Part shown: positions 53,397 to 61,039 of the stretch, piece by piece
How positions within the stretch are numbered: position 1 is the first letter of the stretch
How the letters are laid out: the number at the start of each line of letters is the position of its first letter
Source of the DNA: Thermoactinospora rubra
GTDB taxonomy: Bacteria > Actinomycetota > Actinomycetes > Streptosporangiales > Streptosporangiaceae
DNA length: 64,000 bases
Assembly (NCBI RefSeq): GCF_002093975.1
Contig: NZ_MSZZ01000005.1
Location: forward strand, 248,001 to 312,000
Direction: 5' to 3'
The notes under the pieces: generated by a model
Seen by the model: the letters and a program-made list of their open reading frames with translations, nothing else
Databases searched by the model: none
Told to the model about the DNA's origin: nothing
Translations under genes and position numbers: made by a program

Positions 53397-55075
53397 TCGC
53401 GACAGTCGGGCTGTGCTCCTTCACGCACGACTCGGCCGCCGCGCTCTTCCTCGACGGTGATCTGGTCGGGTTCGTGGAGGAGGAGCGGCTGTCGGGGATC
53501 AAGCACACCCGCGCCTATCCCGAGCAGGCGGTCCGGTGGCTGCTCGGCGAGGCCGGGATCTGTGCCGACCAGGTGAGTACGGTTGCCTACAACTTCCGTG
53601 GGTTGGGTTACTTCGCCGCGATCCCCAGCGCGCTGGGGGTGCCGGGGGAGCGGGCGGTTCCTCGCGCGGCCAGCTTCGCCAAGGTCGGCGTGCGCACGCT
53701 TCGTAGGACCGCAGATCTGGCTCGCCGCTTTCCGAAGGCGCGGGTGCGGTCGTTCACGCACCATCACACCCACCAGCTGTACGCGTTCGCGGCATCCGGA
53801 TGGGAGCGCAGCGCGGTCCTGATCGTGGACAGCCTGGGCGAGACCCAGACGACCACGATCGCCCTGGGCCGACAGCTCCAGCCGGGACGGCCCGCCGTCC
53901 GCACCGTGCACGCGCTGCACGACCCGGCTTCCCTCGGTTACGCCTATGGCGCGATCACCGAGCACCTGGGGTGGCGGCGCGGCGATGAGGAAGGCACGGT
54001 GATGGCGCTGGCCGCGCTCGGCGATCCGGCCCGGTTCCGGCCGTTGCTGACGCGGGCCATCCCGCTCACCGGGCACGGCTTCACGCTTGACCCCTCGCTC
54101 ATCCTGCCGCGGGTGCTGTCGTCTCGGTACGGCCGCCTGTCCCCGCGTTTCGTCGCGGCGACGTGCCCACCGCGGGATGCGCAGGCTCCGGTGGAGCAGG
54201 TGCATCGGGATCTGGCCGCCGCCCTGCAGGAGCGCACCGAGACGGTCATGCTGCACCTGGCCCGCCGAGCGCGGGAGCTGACCGGCTGCTCGCGCCTGTG
54301 CGTCGGCGGTGGAGTGGCCACCAACTGCGTCAGCATCGGCAGGATCATTCAGGCGGGCATCTTCGATGAGGTCTTCGTCCCGCCCGCGCCGGGCGACGCC
54401 GGTACGGCCATCGGTGCCGCGATCGCCGCGCATCGTGCGGAGAGCGCGGTGACAGGGGTCGCGGGTGCCTGCTACCTGGGTCCTCGCTTCTCGGCCTTCG
54501 ACCTGTCGGCTTGGCCGGAACTGGTCGAGCGGCGCATCGACGGTGACGTGCCGGAGTTCCTGGCCGGTGAGCTGGCGAAGGGCCGGATCGTCGGCCTGTT
54601 CCAAGGACGGGTGGAGGCCGGGCCTCGCGCCCTGGGCAACCGCTCGATTCTCGCCTCGCCGCTGCAGGACGGCGTGGTGCAGCGGCTCAATGCCACGGTG
54701 AAGTTTCGCGAGCCGTTTCGCCCTTTCGCGCCGGTCGTTCCGGTTGAGCGGGCGGGGGAGTACTTCACCCTCGGTCAGGAGGCGCCGTTCATGTCGATGG
54801 CTTCGCCGGTCACCGAGCTGGCGCGCCAGCACATCCCGGCCGTCGTTCACGCCAACGGCACGGCCCGAGTGCAGACCGTGGCCAAGGACGCCAACCCCTT
54901 CCTCCACGCCGTGCTGGAGGCGTTCGCCCGCCGTACCGGAGTGCCTGTCCTGATCAACACCTCGCTCAACATCAAAGGGAAGCCGATCTGCGGCACCCCG
55001 GCCATGGCGCTGGACTGCCTGGCCGGCTCCGGGCTGGATGCCCTGCTGCTGGAAGGCAGGTGGATCACCAAATGA
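53393..55075 (+). CDS. O-carbamoyltransferase (NodU/CmcH/TobZ family)
   Basis: This 560-residue enzyme has the two-domain plan of the family. The Kae1-like N-terminal part carries GLCSFTHDSAAAL, FVEEERLSGIKHTRAYP, the metal site HHHTHQLYAF near residue 125 and CVGGGVATNC near 303. The C-terminal YrdC-like part carries GPRALGNRSIL, KFREPFRPFAP and LINTSLNIKGKPI. These enzymes move carbamoyl from carbamoyl phosphate, via carbamoyl-AMP, to hydroxyl groups in antibiotics or nodulation factors. A hydroxymethyl group made by the preceding enzyme would be a fitting acceptor. ATGA overlaps at both ends. Confidence 0.92.
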   Translation: MIATVGLCSFTHDSAAALFLDGDLVGFVEEERLSGIKHTRAYPEQAVRWLLGEAGICADQVSTVAYNFRGLGYFAAIPSALGVPGERAVPRAASFAKVGVRTLRRTADLARRFPKARVRSFTHHHTHQLYAFAASGWERSAVLIVDSLGETQTTTIALGRQLQPGRPAVRTVHALHDPASLGYAYGAITEHLGWRRGDEEGTVMALAALGDPARFRPLLTRAIPLTGHGFTLDPSLILPRVLSSRYGRLSPRFVAATCPPRDAQAPVEQVHRDLAAALQERTETVMLHLARRARELTGCSRLCVGGGVATNCVSIGRIIQAGIFDEVFVPPAPGDAGTAIGAAIAAHRAESAVTGVAGACYLGPRFSAFDLSAWPELVERRIDGDVPEFLAGELAKGRIVGLFQGRVEAGPRALGNRSILASPLQDGVVQRLNATVKFREPFRPFAPVVPVERAGEYFTLGQEAPFMSMASPVTELARQHIPAVVHANGTARVQTVAKDANPFLHAVLEAFARRTGVPVLINTSLNIKGKPICGTPAMALDCLAGSGLDALLLEGRWITK

Positions 55076-56103
55076 TCATCGGATACAGCTTCTGGGGCTT
55101 CCTCGGCCACGGCATCACCGACACCCCGGACGGCGGGCGCAGCCATCGCCGGCCATGGATCGACGCCCTGATCAACGCCGGTCACCACGTCGTGTTTCTC
55201 CAGGCCAATCGTGACCTGGCCGAAGCCGGGGACGATCTGGGGAACAGGTACGCCTTCGACGCCGGGCTTCCCGAAATCGAGGTGTTGTTCCTGGAGTGGC
55301 GCTGGCCCATCAAGGGCCGCAACACCAGCCCGTGCGGATCGACGGGCCACACCTGCGACCTGCACCGCCAGCGGGAGCTGCTAGAGAACTACACCCTCGG
55401 CAACGGCGTCCGGACGATCATCTGGGACAAGGATCGGCAACTGCCGCCCGACGATCCGCTACGCCGCCACCCAGCCGTGATCGTGTGCGAAGCCGCCCTG
55501 CACCCCACCCCAGGCGCGCACCGGCTGCTGTTCCCGCTGGATGACGCGCTGCTGGAGACGGCCGATCCTGCGGCGCTCGCCGCCCTGCCCAGGCCGGTGT
55601 CGCTCATCTACATCGGCAACCAGTACGACCGGGACAAGGCGTTCGACACCTACTTCGCCCCCGCGGCCGGGCGCTTTCGCCATCTGGTCGCGGGCAAGTG
55701 GACCGACACCAGGCGCTGGCCGGAGGTGATCTTCGCCGGGCGGGTGTCCTTCGAGCGGGTCCGGGCTCTGTACCGGGGTTCGCTGGCGACGGTCCTGCTG
55801 TTGCCGGAGCGGTACGCCGCGGCCGGGCAGGTCACGCAGCGCATCTTCGAGGCGGTGCTGTCCGGGTGCCTGCCGCTGGCACCGGCCGAGATCAGGGACG
55901 TCGAGCGGTTCGTCCCGCCAGAGCTGGTGGTGCGCGACGGCGCTGAGGTGATCGGCGCCATCCAGCGGTTGAACGCGAGCGCGGGCACCGGGGAGCACGC
56001 CGACCTGATCGCCGCCTGCGTGGAACGCCTGTCGGTCTTCCGGCTCAGCCACCAGCTCGCACAGCTGCAGTCGCTGCTGGAGGCGACCGGGAGGCGGCCA
56101 TGA
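55072..56103 (+). CDS. Glycosyltransferase-like protein (GT-B)
   Basis: This 343-residue protein lacks an obvious signal peptide. Its first half (GYSFWGFLGHGITDTPDGGR) and second half (GRVSFERVRALYRGSLATVLLL, QVTQRIFEAVLSGCLPLAP) read like the two Rossmann domains of a GT-B glycosyltransferase, the latter matching the donor-sugar motif E-x5-GCLPL. Overall similarity to well-known families is low. ATG 55072 overlaps the carbamoyltransferase stop. Confidence 0.72.
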   Translation: MIIGYSFWGFLGHGITDTPDGGRSHRRPWIDALINAGHHVVFLQANRDLAEAGDDLGNRYAFDAGLPEIEVLFLEWRWPIKGRNTSPCGSTGHTCDLHRQRELLENYTLGNGVRTIIWDKDRQLPPDDPLRRHPAVIVCEAALHPTPGAHRLLFPLDDALLETADPAALAALPRPVSLIYIGNQYDRDKAFDTYFAPAAGRFRHLVAGKWTDTRRWPEVIFAGRVSFERVRALYRGSLATVLLLPERYAAAGQVTQRIFEAVLSGCLPLAPAEIRDVERFVPPELVVRDGAEVIGAIQRLNASAGTGEHADLIAACVERLSVFRLSHQLAQLQSLLEATGRRP

Positions 56104-56160
56104 GCACGGGTGTGCCCAATCGTCGAGCGTTCGGGCAGGTCACGACTATCGTGGAGCGTC

Positions 56161-56670
56161 ATGCGGATGAACCGGGTGGCCATCGTCGGCTCGGGCGGCA
56201 GCGGGAAGTCCCACCTGGCCCGCGAGCTGGGCAGGATCCTGGACGCTCCGGTCACGCACCTGGACGCCGTCTACTTCGACGACGAGTGGAACCCGCTGCC
56301 GCAGGACAAGTTCGAGGCGGCGCAACGGGAGCTGGTGGCCCAGCCCCGGTGGGTGATCGACGGCAACTACAACTCCACTCTCCAGGTACGGCTGGCCGCC
56401 TGCGACACCGTGGTGATGATGGACGTGCCCACCTGGATGGCGTTGTGGGGCATCGTCTCCCGGCAGGTACGGCACGGCGCCGGCCAGCACGCCTCCGGCG
56501 TCTACAACCGCATCACCTGGGACGTGGTCAGGTACGTGGCCACCTACCGGCGCAGGATGCGGCCCCGCGTGCTGGCGAAGATCAGGGAGTACGCGGCGGG
56601 CAAGCACGTCGTGTTCCTCACCAGTCGCAGGCAGGCACGCCGCTGGCTGGCACAGTTGCAGCACGGCTGA
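56161..56670 (+). CDS. P-loop kinase (topology-modulation / adenylate-kinase-like)
   Basis: This 169-residue kinase has Walker A VGSGGSGKSH near residue 8, HLDAVYFDDEWNP with acidic residues, VIDGNYNSTL and a basic lid (VRYVATYRRRMR). It resembles FlaR/adenylate-kinase-like enzymes that may phosphorylate nucleotides or other small molecules. It follows a 57-base gap containing TATCGT at 56146, the only break in the operon and a possible internal promoter. GGAG precedes ATG 56161. Confidence 0.8.
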   Translation: MRMNRVAIVGSGGSGKSHLARELGRILDAPVTHLDAVYFDDEWNPLPQDKFEAAQRELVAQPRWVIDGNYNSTLQVRLAACDTVVMMDVPTWMALWGIVSRQVRHGAGQHASGVYNRITWDVVRYVATYRRRMRPRVLAKIREYAAGKHVVFLTSRRQARRWLAQLQHG

Positions 56671-56686
56671 CCCGGCGGTGCGGCTC

Positions 56687-57514
56687 ATGACGTCGCACCC
56701 GTTCACGCAGGCCACGGCCCGCGAGCTGTATCGCACCGAAGAACGGCTGGCAGCCCGGACCTCCGCCCTCCACCGGGCCAAGACCCACGGCAGACCGGTC
56801 GCCGATGTCATCGCCGACCTGGCCCTGGAGTACCTACCGGCGTGCCCTCCAGACGTCGTAGCCGATATCGGCTGCGGGCGCGGCACCACCACCCGCGTGC
56901 TCGCCGAACGGCTGCGCCCTCGGTGTCTGCTGGCGATCGACGCCTCGGCGGCCATGCTCGCCGCGACCCAAGTACGGCTGGCCGGTCACCACGCCAGTTT
57001 CCTCCAGGCCGACTTCCACGCCCTGCCCATGCGCGATGCCGTGTGCGCGGTCGTGGTGGCCGCGTTCTGCCTCTATCACGCGCCCGACCCGCGCCGTGTC
57101 ACGACGGAGATCAGCCGTGTCATCACGCCTGGCGGCATCGCCATCATGGCCACCAAGTCAATCGACAGCTACTCCGAGCTTGACCGGATAGTGGCTGGAG
57201 CCGGGCTGGACACCGACGCGGCTGCGCGGGAGAGCCTGTACGGCAGCGCACACAGCGGCAATCTCCCCGATCTGCTGCCACCGGGATTGGGGATGGCGCA
57301 TCTGGAGCACGAGGAGCACCGGTTCACCTTCCGCGACCCTGACCATCTCGCCGCCTACCTGGCGACCACCCCCAAGTACCGCTTCCCGTCCGGGCTCACT
57401 GGTGATCCCGTCCCGCTCGCCGCCGCCCTTCGCGCCCACTGGGGCGACAAGCCGTTCTGCGCGACATCGACGGTCACCTACCTGGTCGCACGGCGTGAAG
57501 GGGCTATCGGATGA
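56687..57514 (+). CDS. Class I SAM-dependent methyltransferase
   Basis: This 275-residue methyltransferase has motif I VVADIGCGRGTTTRVLAE near residue 62, motif II CLLAIDASAAMLAA, FLQADFHALPM and VVVAAFCLYHAPDP. It is of the small-molecule type; position and acceptor are unknown. ATG 56687 is preferred over GTG 56678. Coupled to the next gene by an ATGA overlap. Confidence 0.87.
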   Translation: MTSHPFTQATARELYRTEERLAARTSALHRAKTHGRPVADVIADLALEYLPACPPDVVADIGCGRGTTTRVLAERLRPRCLLAIDASAAMLAATQVRLAGHHASFLQADFHALPMRDAVCAVVVAAFCLYHAPDPRRVTTEISRVITPGGIAIMATKSIDSYSELDRIVAGAGLDTDAAARESLYGSAHSGNLPDLLPPGLGMAHLEHEEHRFTFRDPDHLAAYLATTPKYRFPSGLTGDPVPLAAALRAHWGDKPFCATSTVTYLVARREGAIG

Positions 57515-58245
57515 CCTGGCGGACGTTCACCAAGACCTATACCTCCCCGGAGGCGGTACGGCGTGCCGTCGCTCACCACGCGTGGCTGGAGCGGCATGCC
57601 CAGCCTCTGTGCCTGCCGCGCATCGTCGAGGTGCAGCCGTTATCGGTCGCTTCCGAGTTCATCCATGGCCGCCACCTCGGCGTGGCAGACCTGCCTCGCG
57701 TGGCCAACATGCTCGGCAGGGCACACGCCACCGCCTGGAGGAGCGACCTCCGCCGAGCCCGGCTCGACACGCCACATCTGCTCCACGGCGGTCTCACGCT
57801 GCCCGACTTCGTTTCCACCAGGATGGCGGCGTTGCGCCGGGACGAACTGGCCTCGCACGAGCGCGCTGCCGCCGTACGGCTGCTGCACGAGCACCGGGAT
57901 GGCGCCGCTGCCTTCTACAAGGACACCAACCCGCGCAACGTCCTCATCACCGGCGACGGACGCATGGTCGCGGTGGATGTCGATGATCTGACCTTGGCGC
58001 CGTTCGGATACGACCTGGCCAAGCTCGTCGTGACCCTGGCCATGACCTACGGGCGGTATCCGCTCCAGCTCGTCGAGGAGGCGTTGGCCGCCTACAACCA
58101 CCAACTCGATGCCGTGGGGCCGGTCGCGTTCGATCACTTGATGGGCTTCGCCGAGCTGCACGATCTGCTGACCCGCCGGTATCTCGGTCGCGGCGGCTAC
58201 CAATATCCCTGGCCGACGGTCCGGCCGTGTGAGGAGGAAACGTGA
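57511..58245 (+). CDS. APH-fold phosphotransferase, atypical catalytic loop
   Basis: This 244-residue protein has the C-lobe of aminoglycoside-phosphotransferase-like kinases: FYKDTNPRNVLI near residue 137 is the catalytic loop with Asp and Asn retained but the usual His replaced by Tyr, and VAVDVDDLTLAPFGYDLAK is the metal-binding segment. The N-lobe is short. Such kinases phosphorylate sugars, choline, antibiotics or nucleosides. ATGA overlaps on both sides place it firmly in the operon. Confidence 0.78.
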   Translation: MTWRTFTKTYTSPEAVRRAVAHHAWLERHAQPLCLPRIVEVQPLSVASEFIHGRHLGVADLPRVANMLGRAHATAWRSDLRRARLDTPHLLHGGLTLPDFVSTRMAALRRDELASHERAAAVRLLHEHRDGAAAFYKDTNPRNVLITGDGRMVAVDVDDLTLAPFGYDLAKLVVTLAMTYGRYPLQLVEEALAAYNHQLDAVGPVAFDHLMGFAELHDLLTRRYLGRGGYQYPWPTVRPCEEET

Positions 58246-58889
58246 TCGTCACTGAGCTGACCTTCGTCCGGCACGGGCAGGCCCACTGCAACGTGGCCGG
58301 AATAGTAGGCGGCCCAAAGACCTGCACCGGACTCACCGATCTCGGGCGGCGTCAGATAGCGCTGGCCGCGCGACGGCTGGCCGCCGAGCATGCGCAGGTG
58401 CCGTTCCACACCCTGTATGCCGGGCCACGGCTTCGGCTCCGGCAGGCAGGGCAGCTCCTCGCCGACGCGCTCGGGCTGCCGCTCATCGTTGAGCCCGGCC
58501 TGGACGGGCCCAACCACGGCGACGCCGACGGACAGCCCTGGCACGTCATCAAGACCGCCTTCCACGGCGGCCCCCACACTCACCCCGACCGGCCCTGGGC
58601 GTCCGGCTCCGACACCTGGAACGGCTACCTGCAGCGCGCAAGGACCGCTCTGGCCGGGCTGGTCCAACATCACTCAGGGCAGCGTGTCCTGCTCGCCGTA
58701 CACGGTGAGACCGTTTGGGCCGCCCACGGCTTGTTCCTGGAGCTCGGCCCCGAGGTCCGGGCGGGCTTCGCAGTCGATCACGCCTCGCTCACGCGCTGGC
58801 AGTTGCACCGCAATCGCTTCGGACAGCAACAGTGGCTGCTGGATCGCCACAACGACACCGCCCATCTCGGCGATCGGGGGCAACCGTGA
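58242..58889 (+). CDS. Histidine phosphatase-family protein
   Basis: This 215-residue phosphatase of the phosphoglycerate-mutase superfamily has the catalytic RHGQAHCN (residues 10-17), the Arg in YAGPRLRLRQA and the second His in LLAVHGETV. It would dephosphorylate a pathway intermediate, possibly undoing one of the neighbouring kinase steps. GTGA and ATGA overlaps at its ends couple it to two kinases. Confidence 0.87.
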   Translation: MIVTELTFVRHGQAHCNVAGIVGGPKTCTGLTDLGRRQIALAARRLAAEHAQVPFHTLYAGPRLRLRQAGQLLADALGLPLIVEPGLDGPNHGDADGQPWHVIKTAFHGGPHTHPDRPWASGSDTWNGYLQRARTALAGLVQHHSGQRVLLAVHGETVWAAHGLFLELGPEVRAGFAVDHASLTRWQLHRNRFGQQQWLLDRHNDTAHLGDRGQP

Positions 58890-59704
58890 GTGCTCTGACT
58901 GTGGCGCGCCGGGGCCTTGGCTCGGCCAGCGTGGCGGTGGTGACGGACCCCTCCGGGAACCGCTATGTGCTCAAGAAGCACACCGCTCAGGAGCGTTTCG
59001 ACGCCGAGGTGCACGCCTACCGCACCTGGGTCCCCTCCCTCGGAGGGCACGCCCCACGCCTGCTCGCCGCCGACCCGGACAGCAGATCCCTGGTGCTGTC
59101 CTTCATCCCCGGCACACCAGTCGTCGATCTTCCACCCGGCACGTCGGCACAGCGGCGGGCTTTCGCCGCGGCCGGAGAAACCTTGCGGCGGCTGCACCAG
59201 ATCCCTCCCGGGCCTCGGCCCAGCGCCGACGTGCCGCTTTACCTGGCGAATCGGATGCGCTGGTGGACGGCCCGAGCGCGCGACGCCGGGTTGATCAGCC
59301 CGGCCGAGTGCCACGAGCTGGACCGCACGGCGGACCGGCTCGCGCGCACGGTGGTGGGCAGCACGATCTGCCACCTGGACTACCAGCCCCGTAACTGGCT
59401 CCTCACCTCTGATGGGAGCGTCTGTGTGGTCGACTTCGAGCACACCCGCCGCGATGCCCGCGTCCGGGATCTCGTCCGACTGGAATACCGCTGGTGGAGA
59501 TCCGATCCACGGCTTCGTGAGGCGTTCTTCGCCGGATACGGGCACCATCTGGGAGAAGCCGAGGCCGAGCTCATGATCATTTTTGGGATGCTGGATGGCC
59601 TCACCTCTCTGGTACGCGGAGATCAGGGCCTCGCCGCCTATGGCCGCACGCTGCTCGCTGAGTTGACCTCGTCCCGAAGGGAAGCCGCTCATGGCCGCGC
59701 GTGA
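58886..59704 (+). CDS. APH-family phosphotransferase
   Basis: This 272-residue kinase has a recognisable ATP-binding Lys (YVLKKHTAQERF), a canonical catalytic loop CHLDYQPRNWLL (HxDx4N) near residue 167 and VVDFEHTRRDARVRDLV. Compared with the APH-fold protein two genes upstream it is complete. GTG 58886 overlaps the phosphatase stop. A self-resistance or biosynthetic kinase is possible. Confidence 0.85.
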   Translation: MSALTVARRGLGSASVAVVTDPSGNRYVLKKHTAQERFDAEVHAYRTWVPSLGGHAPRLLAADPDSRSLVLSFIPGTPVVDLPPGTSAQRRAFAAAGETLRRLHQIPPGPRPSADVPLYLANRMRWWTARARDAGLISPAECHELDRTADRLARTVVGSTICHLDYQPRNWLLTSDGSVCVVDFEHTRRDARVRDLVRLEYRWWRSDPRLREAFFAGYGHHLGEAEAELMIIFGMLDGLTSLVRGDQGLAAYGRTLLAELTSSRREAAHGRA

Positions 59705-60689
59705 TCCATGGCCGCTGCGCCGCGCCGTCGTCACCGGGGCCGCCGGGTTCATCGGCTCCCACCTCTGCCGGGCTCTGCTGGACCAGGGCGCGACCGTCAT
59801 CGCGGTCGATCGCCGAGACCCCGGCCTCGATCCCGTCGCCGCTCGCAACCTCTCGGACGCCTTCGACCGGCCCAGCTTCTTCTTCGTCGCCGCAGACCTG
59901 CGGGCCTGCGCCATCGAACCCCTGGTACTGGACGCCGACGTGATCTTCCACCTGGCCGGCATCCCCGGAGTACACCCCTCCTGGGGAGGGTCCTTCGCCG
60001 ACTACGTCGCCTGCAACATCCTGGCCACCCAGCGGCTCATGCACGCCGCCACACGGCTTCGCGTCCCCCGCGTGGTCGTCGCCTCCTCTTCCAGCGTCTA
60101 CGGCGCAACCAATGGGCATCCCAGCCGCGAAACCGATCATCTGCGTCCGGCGTCGCCGTACGCGGTGACCAAGCTCGCCCAGGAGCAACTCTGTCTCGCC
60201 CACGCGGCCCGGCCGGACTGTGCCAGTACCGTGGTCGCGCTTCGCTACTTCACGGTGTACGGCCCGCGCCAACGCGACGACATGTTCCTCCATCGCCTGC
60301 TCATGGCGGCCATCACCGGAGAGCCCGTCCAGATCTACGGCGACGGCAGCCAGCGCCGCGACTTCACCTACATCACCGACGCCGTCAACGCGACAATCGC
60401 GGCGGCGACTGTCCCGTCGGCCAACAGCGTGATCAACGTCGGCGGCGGCACCACGGTGAGCGTGAACGACGCCGTCGCCCTGGCCGAACGGCTCACCGGG
60501 ACGCCTGTCACGGTTCATCGGGTTGCTGCACGCAGCGGCGATGTCCCCGCGACACGGGCGGACCCCACGAGGGCGCGCCGCGTGCTCGGCTGGAGCCCGC
60601 AGACTGAGCTTCGCGTCGGCATGGTCGCCCAACTGGCCGCCATCCGGGCCGAGCGTGAGCTTCTCGAGGAAGGGATGATCAGTTCATGA
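59691..60689 (+). CDS. NAD-dependent sugar-nucleotide epimerase/dehydratase (extended SDR)
   Basis: This 332-residue extended SDR has GAAGFIGSHL near residue 16, DVIFHLAGIPG, catalytic SSSSVYG and YAVTKLAQE (YxxxK) near residue 160, RYFTVYGPRQRDDM, and FTYITDAVNA. It is close to UDP-glucose 4-epimerase and UDP-glucuronate epimerase types, and would make the activated sugar for the glycosyltransferase at 55072. It overlaps the kinase gene by 14 bases. Confidence 0.88.
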   Translation: MAARDPWPLRRAVVTGAAGFIGSHLCRALLDQGATVIAVDRRDPGLDPVAARNLSDAFDRPSFFFVAADLRACAIEPLVLDADVIFHLAGIPGVHPSWGGSFADYVACNILATQRLMHAATRLRVPRVVVASSSSVYGATNGHPSRETDHLRPASPYAVTKLAQEQLCLAHAARPDCASTVVALRYFTVYGPRQRDDMFLHRLLMAAITGEPVQIYGDGSQRRDFTYITDAVNATIAAATVPSANSVINVGGGTTVSVNDAVALAERLTGTPVTVHRVAARSGDVPATRADPTRARRVLGWSPQTELRVGMVAQLAAIRAERELLEEGMISS

Positions 60690-61039
60690 CATGGGTCGAT
60701 GGGGACTTCGGGGTCGCGGGATCGCTGGCCCGCGTGCTGGACGACATCCAAGCGGAGCGGATCGCACAAGACGCCAGGTGGGGCATCCAGGACCTCCCGG
60801 ACGGAACCAGCCCGGCGGACGCCAGCGTCGCGGAGACGGCCAAGAAAGCCACAGCCGACGCGGCGGCGGACGGAACCCTCACCTGGTGCCACATCCTGAT
60901 CGAGGAAGTCCTCGAAGCGTTCGCCGAAGCCGACCCTGACCGGCTGCGAGCCGAGCTGGTGCAGGTGGCGGCAGTCGCCACCAAATGGATCCAGGCCCTG
61001 GACCGGAGGAGCGGGCTACCGGCGGCCGGTGAGCTGTAG
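60686..61039 (+). CDS. MazG-like all-alpha NTP pyrophosphatase homologue
   Basis: This 117-residue helical protein carries IEEVLEAFAEADPDRLRAELVQVAAV near residue 70. The EExxE is the metal motif of MazG/dCTPase-type NTP pyrophosphohydrolases, although the second motif reads ELVQ where ExxD is usual. It might remove non-canonical NTPs, including modified cytosine nucleotides. Last gene of the operon, coupled by ATGA, and 24 bases convergent with the BTAD gene. Confidence 0.65.
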   Translation: MTWVDGDFGVAGSLARVLDDIQAERIAQDARWGIQDLPDGTSPADASVAETAKKATADAAADGTLTWCHILIEEVLEAFAEADPDRLRAELVQVAAVATKWIQALDRRSGLPAAGEL

